Assembly (NCBI RefSeq): GCF_947495325.1
Contig: NZ_CANLYK010000005.1
Coordinates: 1 to 64,000, forward strand
DNA length: 64,000 bases
Source of the DNA: an uncultured Allomuricauda sp.
Lineage (GTDB): Bacteria; Bacteroidota; Bacteroidia; Flavobacteriales; Flavobacteriaceae
Direction: 5' to 3'
Below, in pieces: positions 1 through 9,364 of the stretch. Position 1 is the stretch's first letter; the number at the start of each line of letters is the position of its first letter. The notes below the pieces were generated by a model. The model was not told the origin of the DNA and did no database searches. It saw only the letters and a list, made by a program, of their open reading frames with translations. The position numbers and the translations under genes are program-made.

Positions 1-529
1 CTTGGAACACCCACGGCCGCAAGTGACGCCGCCACGAAGGCATATGTAGATGCCACGGCTGACGATGACATCACGGGGGTGAGCTTTGACGGTACCAGTG
101 TAACGGTGGCCGAAGGTGCGACAAGCTTCTCGGCGGACATCTCTGCGCTTGACGATTCAGCTGGCGTGGCGACCAATGCTGGGAACATAGCGACCAACAC
201 GACAAATATTGCTACCAACACGACTGATATAGCGACCAACGCGGGTGACATCACCACCAATGCGACCGCAATAGCGGCACACAACACTGCCGATGGCGAT
301 TTGAGCGCTACCAACGAGATACAGGACATAGAGGAAGTACTTACCGATGGCAACGATGCCAATGGATTGGTGCTCACGGGACTCGGAACACCCACTGCCG
401 CAAGTGACGCGGCCACGAAGGCATATGTAGATGCCACGGCTGACGATGACATCACGGGTGTGAGCTTTGACGGTACCAGTGTAACGGTAGCTGAGGGAGC
501 GACGAGTTTCTCCGCGAACCTATCTGCTT
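1..529 (+). repeat. Two direct copies of a ~148-bp coding repeat, period 381 bp
   Basis: Bases 1-148 and 382-529 are nearly identical in the same frame, differing mostly at third codon positions. The 381-bp spacing is a multiple of three, so the array can expand or contract without breaking the frame. The intervening part carries shorter ATNTT-type repeats. Confidence 0.85.
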
Positions 530-1194
530 TGGAAGAATCTGCGGATATCACTGCCAATACGACCCTTATCAACAACCACATAGCTGCCGATGGCGATTTG
601 AGCGCTACCAATGAAATAGAACTTCCAACGGGTGGGACAAATGGGCAAATCCTTTCAACTGACGGAAGTGGAACATATTCATGGGTGGATGACACCAATG
701 ATGATGATCAAACCGCTGGAGAGGTTGATTTGAATACACCTGTAGATGTAGATGGTGGCTTAACAGATCCAGATGGAGCAGGACCAGAACCACCAAGAGC
801 AAATGAAGAAACAGTTGAAGAAGCAATTCAAGCTATGGCACCAATAACTTCCAAAGCGGCACGGATTTTTTACCCACCATCTATAGCCATTGATGCTTCC
901 ACTACAGGGACACAAGTAATTGATTTGTATGCCCAGTATATCGCTCAGTATGGAACTCCAATGGTACGCAGTGATGATGGAGGACCAGATGAAGCACCTG
1001 CAGCTATACCTACATATGCTGATGATGAATTATATTATTATATAACCTATGCAGATCCTGCGGTATTCGATACAACATCAACCAGTGGACCTACAGAAAT
1101 GACGATAACAGCTGATGGAGAATTGAGGATAACTGTTATTGCCCCACCAGCAGATTATAATTCATTGATCAACGTAGTATTTGTTGTAAAATAA
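1..1194 (+). CDS. Repeat-rich surface protein, 5'-truncated by the window edge
   Basis: The frame is open from the first base, so about 397 C-terminal residues are visible and the start lies outside. A 127-residue unit (opening LGTPTAASDAATKAYVDA) occurs at bases 1 and 382. Between the copies are short heptad-like repeats of the type IATNTTN/D and a shared GDLSATNEI segment. Such repeats resemble phage tail-fibre or trimeric-adhesin stalks and are common in large flavobacterial surface proteins. The last 180 residues are non-repetitive and end in a beta-rich segment. The repeat half is about 60% GC and the tail about 35-45%. It lies just upstream of a type B T9SS cargo gene and a PorP/SprF gene, which suggests an exported cell-surface role. 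No catalytic motif is seen. Confidence 0.7.
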   Translation, partial: LGTPTAASDAATKAYVDATADDDITGVSFDGTSVTVAEGATSFSADISALDDSAGVATNAGNIATNTTNIATNTTDIATNAGDITTNATAIAAHNTADGDLSATNEIQDIEEVLTDGNDANGLVLTGLGTPTAASDAATKAYVDATADDDITGVSFDGTSVTVAEGATSFSANLSALEESADITANTTLINNHIAADGDLSATNEIELPTGGTNGQILSTDGSGTYSWVDDTNDDDQTAGEVDLNTPVDVDGGLTDPDGAGPEPPRANEETVEEAIQAMAPITSKAARIFYPPSIAIDASTTGTQVIDLYAQYIAQYGTPMVRSDDGGPDEAPAAIPTYADDELYYYITYADPAVFDTTSTSGPTEMTITADGELRITVIAPPADYNSLINVVFVVK

Positions 1195-1216
1195 TAATGA
1201 AGACTAAATAAGAAAT

Positions 1217-3238
1217 TTGAAATCAAACATTTTACATAAGTCTTTATTCATTGGATTATTCGTCTTTATTTTTGGGACGAGCTTTCTAAATGCACAATTC
1301 TTACTTCAAGCACCTAATAGTGGCGATGAGAGTAATTACCAATGGTACGAGGCTTCAGATTTAGGAACTGTTTTAAGTACAGCTTCCTTCTATGAAGCCA
1401 CGCAGCCAGGAGTGTATTTTGCAACTTATGATGGAACCCTTTGTGGTTCCAATGCAACGGGATACTTTATCTTGACTGATTGCGTTGCTCCTGATAATGA
1501 AGTGACTTTAGATATTATAGCAAGTATTCCAACTGGGGCAACCGTGAGTTGGAGTCCTCCAGTTACAGGAGATCAAACCCAACCTACTGTAACTAGCACA
1601 CCAACAGTGATGCGCTATACAGCAACAATTTCAAAAGCAGGCAATATCAGCGAACTACCTCGTTTTACTGTAGTTTGTATGAGTCAAGCTGGAACTTTGG
1701 TTGATGATTTGATAACTGTAAATGAAGATGAATCCATAGTGGTTCCCATTTTTGATAATGACTCAGATTTACCAACTGATGGTACATTAACAACAACAGA
1801 CCCGCCGAATGGTTCCATTGCAATAGATAACAATGGAACGGCCAATGATCCAACAGATGATATAGTTACTTATACACCAGATGCGGATTATAATGGCGCA
1901 GACACATTTGATTATACGGTTTGCAACGCCTTTGGTGCATGCAGTACAGCAACGGTAACGGTCGATGTCTTGCCAATAGTTGATGCCCTGGACGATTCTG
2001 TAGCCACAGATCAAGATATTACCGTGGATATTGATATGCTTGCTAACGACAATGATTTACCAACTACTGGAACAATTACTACCACGAGTCCAGCAAATGG
2101 AACTATATTCCTTAATGATAATGGAACTGCAGGCGACCCTTCTGATGACTTTATTACCTACACACCAACTGCGGGTTTTCTAGGTTCGGACAGCTTGGAT
2201 TATACCATTTGTGATGGAGTTGGAAATTGTAGTACAGCCACCATTACTATCATGGTTAATGTTCCTATGATTGATTTGGATGCAGATGATGATGGAATTG
2301 TTGATGCTTTTGAAGATTTAAACTCCGATTTGGATGATGATCCTACAACAAATCCAACAGATACAGATGGGGATACCATACCGGATTATTTGGATATTGA
2401 TAGTGACAATGATGGAATTCCAGATAATGTTGAGGCTCAAGAAACAATAGGCTATATAGCACCAAGTCTTGTTGATGCAAATGACAATGGATTGGATGAT
2501 GCATATGAAAATGGTGGCAATATTGGATTGATTCCGGTGGACACGGATAATGATTTAATTCCAGATTATGTTGATGAGGACAGTGACGATGATAATGTTC
2601 CGGATATAATTGAAGGTAATGATGAAGACCAAGATGGTATAGCAGATGTTACTATTACTGGATCGGACAAAGACAATGATGGCCTTGATGATGCTTTTGA
2701 AGGAAGTACTGTAATCGATTTGGATGTTAATGATGAAATAAACGATCCTACAATAGATCTAATGGATACTGATACCGACGGTGTTCCAGATTATAGGGAT
2801 ACAGATGATGACGATGATGGTATTGAAACCATAGATGAAGATTTGAATGAAGATGGAAATTACGCCAATGATGATTCAGACGGTGACAATATTCCTAATT
2901 ATTTAGATCCTGATTTAGGGCCTACCCAAGTTGATGAAATAGATGTAATCAATGTGATTACTCCAAATGGAGATGGCATTCACGATGTGCTTACAATTAG
3001 AAACTTAGAAGATTATCCAAACAATACAGTAAAAATTTATAACAGGTGGGGTGTACTGGTCTACGCAACCAATGCATACAACACAACAGGAAATGTCTTT
3101 GATGGCACTTCCGAAGGAAGAGTAACAGTAGATAAGGATAACAAGCTTCCAGTGGGTACGTATTTCTATATTATAGATTATAAAGACCCCAATGGAAACG
3201 TGAAACAACTTTCAGGTTACTTATATATCAACAGATAA
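1217..3238 (+). CDS. T9SS type B (gliding-associated C-terminal domain) secreted multidomain protein
   Basis: A 673-residue exported protein. Residues 1-27 are a signal peptide ending in NAQ. Two tandem cadherin/Ig-like repeats cover about 160-253 and 254-348, each with a DNDxDLP...NGTxxDPxDD pattern. An aspartate-rich thrombospondin-type-3-like calcium-binding region (DxDxDGIPD units) spans about 352-565. The last 100 residues are a CHU_C/type B sorting domain with ITPNGDG near 581, NRWG near 609 and a closing SGYLYINR. Type B domains target proteins through the type IX system to the surface, usually with help from a PorP/SprF partner, which is the next gene. The start is TTG: the only nearby ATG (1197) opens a 4-codon frame. 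Likely an adhesin or matrix protein; the ligand is unknown. Confidence 0.85.
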   Translation: MKSNILHKSLFIGLFVFIFGTSFLNAQFLLQAPNSGDESNYQWYEASDLGTVLSTASFYEATQPGVYFATYDGTLCGSNATGYFILTDCVAPDNEVTLDIIASIPTGATVSWSPPVTGDQTQPTVTSTPTVMRYTATISKAGNISELPRFTVVCMSQAGTLVDDLITVNEDESIVVPIFDNDSDLPTDGTLTTTDPPNGSIAIDNNGTANDPTDDIVTYTPDADYNGADTFDYTVCNAFGACSTATVTVDVLPIVDALDDSVATDQDITVDIDMLANDNDLPTTGTITTTSPANGTIFLNDNGTAGDPSDDFITYTPTAGFLGSDSLDYTICDGVGNCSTATITIMVNVPMIDLDADDDGIVDAFEDLNSDLDDDPTTNPTDTDGDTIPDYLDIDSDNDGIPDNVEAQETIGYIAPSLVDANDNGLDDAYENGGNIGLIPVDTDNDLIPDYVDEDSDDDNVPDIIEGNDEDQDGIADVTITGSDKDNDGLDDAFEGSTVIDLDVNDEINDPTIDLMDTDTDGVPDYRDTDDDDDGIETIDEDLNEDGNYANDDSDGDNIPNYLDPDLGPTQVDEIDVINVITPNGDGIHDVLTIRNLEDYPNNTVKIYNRWGVLVYATNAYNTTGNVFDGTSEGRVTVDKDNKLPVGTYFYIIDYKDPNGNVKQLSGYLYINR

Positions 3239-3261
3239 AATAAATTGGTACTGTGGATAAA

Positions 3262-4200
3262 ATGCGAATAAACAAAAAAATTAAAACCCTGGTTTTTGCA
3301 ATGGTTTTTGCTTTTAGTGCATCAATTTATGCACAGCAGGATGCCCAGTACACCCAGTACATGTACAATACAGTCAGTGTTAATCCGGCATATGCGGGTT
3401 CTAGAGGTCATTTAAGTATTGCAGCTTTGTACCGCAACCAATGGTTGGGACTGGATGGCGCACCTGAAACGCAAACCCTTAACCTTCATACCCCATTGGG
3501 ATATAGAGGGGTTGGTTTGGGTGTATCCATAGTCAATGATAAAATTGGACCAACTTCTGAAACCTATTTTGATGTAGATATTTCATACACAATTCAAACT
3601 TCATTGGATGCCAAATTAAGTTTTGGACTAAAAGCCAGTGCTCACATGCTGGATATCCGATTTTCAGAGTTGGATGAATTTGAGATTGATCCTCAGCTTC
3701 AAGCCCAAGGAGATATTCAAAATCAATTTTCACCAAATATTGGAGCAGGAGTATACTATCATACAGAACGTTTTTATGCTGGACTTTCGGTGCCGCGTTT
3801 ATTGGAAACTACCCATTTTGATGAATCTTCAATTTCAACTGCAACGGAACAGATTAATTGGTATGCCATCACGGGATATGTATGGGATTTAAACCCATTC
3901 TTAAAATTTAAGCCAACACTTTTGGCCAAAATGGTACAAGGAGCACCTTTGCAGGCAGATATATCAGCAAATTTTATGCTTAATGAAAAGTTTGTAGGTG
4001 GTATTGCCTATAGATGGGATGCAGCATTTAGTGGTCTCATAGGTTTTAGAATTTCAGATGAAGTATTTATTGGAATCGCTTATGACCGTGAGATTACGGA
4101 TTTAGGGGCTACCACCTTCAACGATGGGTCTTTTGAAGTGATATTTCGCTATGACTTTATCAAAAACCTTGGTAATTTAAAATCTCCCCGTTTCTTTTAA
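3262..4200 (+). CDS. PorP/SprF family type IX secretion system membrane protein
   Basis: 312 residues with a signal peptide ending IYAQ, followed by the family hallmark QDAQYTQYMYNTVSVNPAYAGSR and alternating amphipathic beta strands of an outer-membrane barrel ending in F-F. Members are known to assist surface attachment of type B cargo such as SprB. Here the gene follows such a cargo gene by 23 bp, so it probably serves that specific partner and is co-transcribed. A GTG nine bases upstream (3253) is also in frame, but the ATG at 3262 gives the more usual signal peptide. Many paralogues exist in each flavobacterial genome, so a gene name is not justified. Confidence 0.85.
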   Translation: MRINKKIKTLVFAMVFAFSASIYAQQDAQYTQYMYNTVSVNPAYAGSRGHLSIAALYRNQWLGLDGAPETQTLNLHTPLGYRGVGLGVSIVNDKIGPTSETYFDVDISYTIQTSLDAKLSFGLKASAHMLDIRFSELDEFEIDPQLQAQGDIQNQFSPNIGAGVYYHTERFYAGLSVPRLLETTHFDESSISTATEQINWYAITGYVWDLNPFLKFKPTLLAKMVQGAPLQADISANFMLNEKFVGGIAYRWDAAFSGLIGFRISDEVFIGIAYDREITDLGATTFNDGSFEVIFRYDFIKNLGNLKSPRFF

Positions 4201-4268
4201 GTGCATTTTTAATAACATTTTAGACCTTCTATTTATTTATTTCCTGACAAACGTCATATTTTTACCCT

Positions 4269-4802
4269 ATGAAAGAGGAAAATGTGATATTGGTCAACGA
4301 GGCTGATGAACCTATTGGATTAATGCCTAAAATGGAAGCCCATGAGAAAGCTGTTCTTCACAGAGCTTTTTCGGTTTTTATTATGAATGATAATGGGCAG
4401 ACCATGCTGCAACAACGGGCAAAAGACAAATATCATTCACCACTACTTTGGACAAATACATGCTGCAGCCACCAAAGGGACGGCGAAAGTAATATAGAAG
4501 CTGGAAAACGTCGTTTATCAGAAGAAATGGGTTTTGAAACTGAACTAAAAGAATTGTTTTCATTTATATACAAAGCTCCTTTTGACAATGGATTAACGGA
4601 ACATGAACTAGATCATGTTATGATGGGGAAGTATAATCTACTACCCAAAATTAATCCAGATGAAGTGGCGGATTGGAAATGGATGCATCCTTCAGAAATC
4701 AAAAATGATATAGCCGAGAATCCTGATAATTACACAGCTTGGTTCAAGATTATTTTTGAACGCTTTTACAACCACATTACAGATAATACTGATCAGCTAT
4801 GA
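4269..4802 (+). CDS. idi: Isopentenyl-diphosphate delta-isomerase, type I
   Basis: 177 residues, the normal length for the Nudix-fold type I enzyme that interconverts isopentenyl and dimethylallyl diphosphate, the starters for carotenoids, quinones and undecaprenol. The catalytic Cys is C66 in TNTCCSH with metal-binding H68 two residues on. The catalytic/metal acidic pair is E111 and E113 in EHELDHV. A Nudix-like GKRRLSEEMGF helix lies at 79-89. The stop overlaps the queD start (ATGA), so the two are translationally coupled. It is far from the carotenoid cluster at 52-58 kb but would feed it. Confidence 0.93.
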   Translation: MKEENVILVNEADEPIGLMPKMEAHEKAVLHRAFSVFIMNDNGQTMLQQRAKDKYHSPLLWTNTCCSHQRDGESNIEAGKRRLSEEMGFETELKELFSFIYKAPFDNGLTEHELDHVMMGKYNLLPKINPDEVADWKWMHPSEIKNDIAENPDNYTAWFKIIFERFYNHITDNTDQL

Positions 4803-5206
4803 AAGTGAAAGTTAGTAGAAAGGCAAATTTTAATGCTGCCCATAGGCTTTATAGGCCTGATTGGAGCTTTGAGAAAAATGATGCGGTTTTTGGAAAATGC
4901 AACAACCCCAATTATCATGGACATAATTACGATTTGATTGTTAGTGTAAAGGGTGAAATTGACCAAGAAACCGGATACGTAATGGATATGAAGGTGCTTA
5001 AAGATTTGATAAAAGAGCATGTTGAAGAAGCTTTGGACCATAAAAATCTTAATGAGGATGTTCCTGATTTCAAGAATCTTAATCCAACTGCTGAAAATAT
5101 TGCTGTGGTCATTTGGAACAAACTTAGACCCCATATAAAAAAAACAAATGAATTGGAAGTGCTTCTTTATGAAACCCCACGTAATTTTGTAACCTATTCT
5201 GGATAA
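4799..5206 (+). CDS. queD: 6-carboxytetrahydropterin synthase (QueD/PTPS family)
   Basis: 135 residues. Zinc ligands are H15 (NAAHRL) and H40/H42 (NYHGHNY), with the catalytic Cys at C34 (GKCNNPNYHG) and the LDHKNLN and PTAEN motifs in order. It makes carboxytetrahydropterin for queuosine and other 7-deazaguanines in the cytosol. The start overlaps the idi stop by four bases. A PTPS-like pterin role cannot be excluded from sequence, but the C34 context fits QueD. Confidence 0.88.
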   Translation: MKVKVSRKANFNAAHRLYRPDWSFEKNDAVFGKCNNPNYHGHNYDLIVSVKGEIDQETGYVMDMKVLKDLIKEHVEEALDHKNLNEDVPDFKNLNPTAENIAVVIWNKLRPHIKKTNELEVLLYETPRNFVTYSG

Positions 5207-5252
5207 ATTCTCAATCAATAATTTAAGTTTTCTATTTAATTTGATATAAGTA

Positions 5253-6224
5253 ATGAATGAACTATACCCTTTGAAGTTTGATCCCATTATGCATTATAGA
5301 CTCTGGGGCGGAACAAAACTGAAAGATTTATTTGGCAAGCCCAGTACAACTGATACTGCGGCCGAAAGTTGGGAACTGTCTGCTGTAAAAGACAACGTTT
5401 CCATAGTCTCGAATGGTAGTTTGGCCGGTACATCACTCCAGCAATTGCTAAATGATGATGCCAAAGCTCTTCTTGGGGTAAGTGTTGTAGAAAGGTTTGG
5501 GGAAGAGTTTCCCATTCTAATCAAATTCATAGATGCCAAAAAAGATTTGTCCATTCAATTACATCCCAATGATGAACTTGCCAAATCACGCCATAATTCT
5601 TTTGGAAAAACTGAGATGTGGTATATTATGGACACTGATCCTGGCGCCAATCTTATTATTGGTTTCAATAAGGATGTAACCAAAGAAGAGTATACAGAAA
5701 GTCTGGAAAATGACACTCTACTCGACTTGTTGAATTACGTACCTGTAACCGAGGGCGATACTTTTTTTATCAATACAGGTAAAATCCATGCAATTGGTGC
5801 CGGAGTAGTGCTGGCAGAAATACAGCAAACTTCAGATCTTACCTATAGAATTTTTGATTTCAACAGAAAGGATGCTGATGGCAATCTTAGGGAATTGCAT
5901 ACAGATTTAGCTCTTGATGCCATAGATTACGAACAAAAAGATGACTTTAAAGTAGATTATCCAACAACAAAGGATAGGACAAATACAATGGTGGATTGTC
6001 CGTACTTTAAAACCAATTTTTTGGATTTAACGGGTGATTTACATCAAGACGTTTCAAATAGAGATTCATTCACGATTTATATGTGTGTGAATGGAGCTGC
6101 AGAAATATCAAATGATTGGGGCAGTACATCAATCAAAAAAGGAGAAACGGTTTTATTGGCAGCATCAAGTACTTTGATTAACATAATTACTGAGGGTGCC
6201 AAACTTTTAGAAGTTACCATTTAA
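5253..6224 (+). CDS. manA: Mannose-6-phosphate isomerase, class I
   Basis: 323 residues of the short class I type. Zinc ligands are visible as Q102 and H104 (SIQLHPND), E121 (KTEMWY) and H178 (GKIHAIGAG), with the substrate-binding TYRIFDFNR stretch after them. It interconverts fructose-6-phosphate and mannose-6-phosphate, supplying GDP-mannose for surface glycans or entering mannose into glycolysis. It follows queD by 46 bp on the same strand. Confidence 0.92.
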   Translation: MNELYPLKFDPIMHYRLWGGTKLKDLFGKPSTTDTAAESWELSAVKDNVSIVSNGSLAGTSLQQLLNDDAKALLGVSVVERFGEEFPILIKFIDAKKDLSIQLHPNDELAKSRHNSFGKTEMWYIMDTDPGANLIIGFNKDVTKEEYTESLENDTLLDLLNYVPVTEGDTFFINTGKIHAIGAGVVLAEIQQTSDLTYRIFDFNRKDADGNLRELHTDLALDAIDYEQKDDFKVDYPTTKDRTNTMVDCPYFKTNFLDLTGDLHQDVSNRDSFTIYMCVNGAAEISNDWGSTSIKKGETVLLAASSTLINIITEGAKLLEVTI

Positions 6225-6227
6225 TAG

Positions 6228-6235
6228 TACATTTG
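6228..6235 (+). promoter_or_regulatory. Flavobacterial -7 element TACATTTG
   Basis: An exact match to the Bacteroidota TAnnTTTG box, 14 bp before the start of the 90-residue gene. I see no clear -33 TTG at the proper distance. Confidence 0.45.
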
Positions 6236-6248
6236 AAAAAATAACTGT

Positions 6249-6521
6249 ATGGCAAGTATTCGCGATTTAAAGAAAGATGTCAATTTTGTTTTAGGAGATA
6301 TCATAGAAGCCGTTTACCTATGGGAGGCAGGCTCCAATAATAAGGATTCCGAAGAAGGTTCTGTCATTATTGATAAAGCCATTGCGGTTTTTGACGAGCT
6401 TATGTCCATGATTCATGAAAAAGAAGTTACGGATAGCAAAGCACATTTTAAAAAGATTCGGGTAGAACTGGAAAAAAAAGCTACCGGACTTGTTGAAGAG
6501 TTGAACAAACTTGGCGATTAG
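6249..6521 (+). CDS. Small helical conserved protein of unknown function
   Basis: 90 residues, acidic, predicted all-helical with no signal peptide, membrane segment or cysteine. The opening (IRDLKKDVNFVLGDIIEAV) and the closing LVEELNKLG look like amphipathic helices. I recognise the type as a conserved flavobacterial hypothetical but know no function. It has its own -7-like box and ends convergently with the DUF4369 gene, the two stops overlapping by four bases. Confidence 0.7.
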   Translation: MASIRDLKKDVNFVLGDIIEAVYLWEAGSNNKDSEEGSVIIDKAIAVFDELMSMIHEKEVTDSKAHFKKIRVELEKKATGLVEELNKLGD

Positions 6522-7222
6522 TCAGCTTTCTGCTTATCCAAAAACTCCTTAAATATCATTCCATATTTTGAGGACGCTACTTCTGGCGTAAGCGAATTGT
6601 ATATCGAATCCAGATATTTTGGATTTGCTTCTTTTGCCTCTGTAAGCATAAGATATGGAGTTACATAAGAATCGCTATTTATCAATCCAAAGTTTAAGGC
6701 ATACCGATATCTGTTCACTACATTTTGATCACTAAGTTTTTGTAAGGAATCCATAGCAATGGAATCTTCTTGAAATTCGGGCAAAGCACCTTGTTGAATC
6801 AATGAAAGTGTTTTAATATTGAAATTGGACATCATCTCAGTGAACTCAATCATTTTCTCGTGGGTCTTTGAACCTGAAATTTCGGAGTCAGTGTCAAAAG
6901 TATTCCATGAGGTATTGATGAAGATTTCACCTGGTTCTCCAAAAAATGTGATACGATCATTGATATCATTATTATCCTCTTTTTTTAGATATAGGTAGAA
7001 TACCTCAGGACTTTCAAGTTCATGTGAAAAGGTAAATGTTCCATCACCCTTAATGTTCAAGGAATCCAAAACAACTAAAGTTGAATCAGGAAAGTGCTGT
7101 AGAAATAAAGTTCCCTTTTTTAAACCTTTTATATTTCCAGAAACGGTCATGGTGTTTTCTGTCTTTTTTTCACAGGACAAAATGGCGAACCCAACCACAA
7201 CTATAAACAGAATCTTTTTCAT
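6518..7222 (-). CDS. DUF4369-domain lipoprotein
   Basis: 234 residues with a lipobox ending at C17 (FAILSC), so an outer- or inner-membrane lipoprotein. The N-terminal half (VSGNIKGLKKGTLFLQ and onward to about 115) matches the DUF4369 beta-sandwich often fused to thioredoxin domains in Bacteroidota. Here the C-terminal part is helical (about 120-230) and has no CxxC, so the thioredoxin module is absent. Function unknown; the family is thought to act at the cell envelope. Confidence 0.75.
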   Translation of the reverse strand: MKKILFIVVVGFAILSCEKKTENTMTVSGNIKGLKKGTLFLQHFPDSTLVVLDSLNIKGDGTFTFSHELESPEVFYLYLKKEDNNDINDRITFFGEPGEIFINTSWNTFDTDSEISGSKTHEKMIEFTEMMSNFNIKTLSLIQQGALPEFQEDSIAMDSLQKLSDQNVVNRYRYALNFGLINSDSYVTPYLMLTEAKEANPKYLDSIYNSLTPEVASSKYGMIFKEFLDKQKAD

Positions 7223-7267
7223 TGGAGAAATTTAAGCAGGGCAAATATGCATAAACTTATTTAATAA

Positions 7268-8530
7268 TTAAACTTTTGAAGCCACTTCCATAAGCAGGGC
7301 ACATAAATACGCACCACCCGTACCCACCACATAGCCAAACACTGCCAAAAGGATACCAACCGATGTTAATGAGGGATGAAATTCTGCAGCAACCACGGGT
7401 GCCGAAGCTGCTCCTCCTACATTTGCCTGACTTCCGACAGCAAGAAAAAAGTAAGGTGCCTTAATCAATTTGGCGACCAAGATTAGAAGTCCAGCATGTA
7501 TTGTTATCCATATAAGTCCAACCACAATCAGACCGGGATTTTCCAAAACACGACCTAAATCCATTTTCATTCCAATGGTTGCCACCAAAATATATATGAA
7601 CATGCCGCCAATTTTACTGGCGCCAGCCCCTTCATAATTTTTTGCCTTGGTAAAAGATAGCCCAATACCGATAGCTGTGGCAAATACCACCATCCAAAGG
7701 AATTTAGAACCCAAGGACGAAAGTATTTTTTCTTTATTTCTGATAACTTCAAAATTGTTTTCCAAAAATTCAGCAAAGTGGTGCCCTAAAAAATGTGCAA
7801 TACCTACTCCGGCAAAAGCATAAAGAAGCATCATCATGAAATCATGCAGAGAAGTTACCCTAGCAATTTTAGCTGTATGGGCTGACACTTTTTCCTTCAA
7901 TTCTTCGATGGAGGAGGTATCCGCCTTTAGCCAACGATCAATTTTTTTGGTCTTACCTATTCCCAACAAAAGGATTGCCATCCAAAGATTGGCCATTACA
8001 ATATCGACCAAAACCATTTTCGAGAATTCTTTTGGATTGTATTGAAAGACTTCTAACATAGCAGCTTGGTTGGCACCGCCGCCAATCCAACTACCGGCAA
8101 TTGTGGAAAGTCCTCGCCAGACAGCATCAAACCCATTTCCACCAACAGTTTCGGGAGAAAAAATAGAAACGATCAAAATAGCTAAAGGTCCACCAATAAT
8201 AATACCTGCAGTTCCTGTTAAAAACATGATCAAGGCTTTGGATCCCAAATTCATTATAGCCTTTAGGTCTATGCTCAAGGTCATTAAAATAAGGGCCGCA
8301 GGTAAAAGATATCTACTTGCTATATAATAGGTCTGCGATTGTTCTTCACTTACTATTCCCGTACTGGCCAAAATAGCCGGTAATAAATAGCACATAAGTA
8401 CAGTGGGTACTATACCATAGAACTTTTTCCAAAAGCCTTTTTTTATGGACGATGTATAGAAAACAAAACCTAAACAGAGGCAGAGAAGTCCAAAGATGAC
8501 AGTATCTTCAGTAAATGGTAGTTGGTTCAT
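7268..8530 (-). CDS. DUF819 family integral membrane protein
   Basis: 420 residues with about 11-12 membrane-spanning segments. Glycine-rich motifs SWIGGGANQAAM (near 145) and NVGGAASAPVVA (near 385) are the conserved repeats of the DUF819/YjcL family, which is structurally related to secondary carriers. The substrate is unknown. A soluble insert of about 40 residues lies after residue 195. The gene sits between a lipoprotein gene and a HAD phosphatase on the same strand; no operon partner suggests a substrate. Confidence 0.82.
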   Translation of the reverse strand: MNQLPFTEDTVIFGLLCLCLGFVFYTSSIKKGFWKKFYGIVPTVLMCYLLPAILASTGIVSEEQSQTYYIASRYLLPAALILMTLSIDLKAIMNLGSKALIMFLTGTAGIIIGGPLAILIVSIFSPETVGGNGFDAVWRGLSTIAGSWIGGGANQAAMLEVFQYNPKEFSKMVLVDIVMANLWMAILLLGIGKTKKIDRWLKADTSSIEELKEKVSAHTAKIARVTSLHDFMMMLLYAFAGVGIAHFLGHHFAEFLENNFEVIRNKEKILSSLGSKFLWMVVFATAIGIGLSFTKAKNYEGAGASKIGGMFIYILVATIGMKMDLGRVLENPGLIVVGLIWITIHAGLLILVAKLIKAPYFFLAVGSQANVGGAASAPVVAAEFHPSLTSVGILLAVFGYVVGTGGAYLCALLMEVASKV

Positions 8531-8565
8531 AAAGCTTTATTATGGTATTTTCAAATATAGGAAAA

Positions 8566-9363
8566 TCAAAGATGGTCTTTGATGAATTGGGCAACACCAT
8601 TTTCTTTGTTGGTTAGGGTTACTTTATTAGCAATTGTTTTTACTTCTTCCCGTGCATTTGAAACTGCAACTCCAAGACCTACATTCTTGAGCATTTCCAA
8701 ATCGTTGTAATTGTCCCCAAAGGCAATTACATCATCTAAGGACTCGTTGCGTTTTAGTAAGATATTGATGGCAGAAAGTTTGGAAACGGCTTTAGGGGCT
8801 ACTTCAATAAGCGTATCATTGGAGCGATAAAAATTCATTGTTGCAGAAAATTCTTTAGGTAATTCCAAAGTAAAAGCATCCATTCCTTCCTTAGTTCCCA
8901 TGAGCATTATTTTATGTGGACCAATATCTGCTTCCTCCCATCTTTCCAAAGTTTGTGCAGTTGGTTCAAAAGTAGGGTCGGCTTTTGTGTTGAAAATCTC
9001 CTTTTTTACACGTTCCGATGTCTCGTTCACACACCATTCATCTTTGTAATACAGCCCTAGTTTGATTTTATGGGATTTACAGATGGTGTTCAACTTAATT
9101 GTGCTGGTTATGGAAATTAATGTAGAACTTATTTCTTTTCCACCCTGAATCACCAAGGCACCATTGTAACAGATAATAGGATTTTCCATTATACCCATTC
9201 GTTTTTGTAAATAGGTCATGGATTTTGGCATTCTTGCGGATACTAGAATGATTCTTAACTGATGTTTTATCCGCTTTATTTCTGATACAGTGAAATCTGA
9301 AACATCGTTTTTTGTGGATAATAAGGTACCATCCAAATCTGAACAAAGTATTTTATAATTCAT
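8566..9363 (-). CDS. Cof-type HAD-IIB phosphatase
   Basis: 265 residues. HAD motif I is CSDLDGTLL with nucleophile D9 and acid/base D11. Motif II is the VSAR segment near 42, motif III is a Lys near 195, and motif IV is IAFGDNYNDLEML near 216-228. The inserted alpha/beta cap between motifs II and III is of the C2b (Cof) type. Members dephosphorylate sugar phosphates, FMN or pyridoxal phosphate in the cytosol; the true substrate cannot be read from sequence. It lies one base from the next gene upstream, so the two may share a transcript. Confidence 0.88.
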   Translation of the reverse strand: MNYKILCSDLDGTLLSTKNDVSDFTVSEIKRIKHQLRIILVSARMPKSMTYLQKRMGIMENPIICYNGALVIQGGKEISSTLISITSTIKLNTICKSHKIKLGLYYKDEWCVNETSERVKKEIFNTKADPTFEPTAQTLERWEEADIGPHKIMLMGTKEGMDAFTLELPKEFSATMNFYRSNDTLIEVAPKAVSKLSAINILLKRNESLDDVIAFGDNYNDLEMLKNVGLGVAVSNAREEVKTIANKVTLTNKENGVAQFIKDHL

Positions 9364-9364
9364 C

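Noticed and set aside
1..529. Direct repeats considered as a CRISPR array
   Set aside because: Units are about 148 bp, 381 bp apart, in frame within an open reading frame, with no spacer pattern or cas genes.
4793..5287. 164-codon minus-strand frame opposite queD
   Set aside because: It is the antisense shadow of queD and the start of manA; queD motifs are complete.
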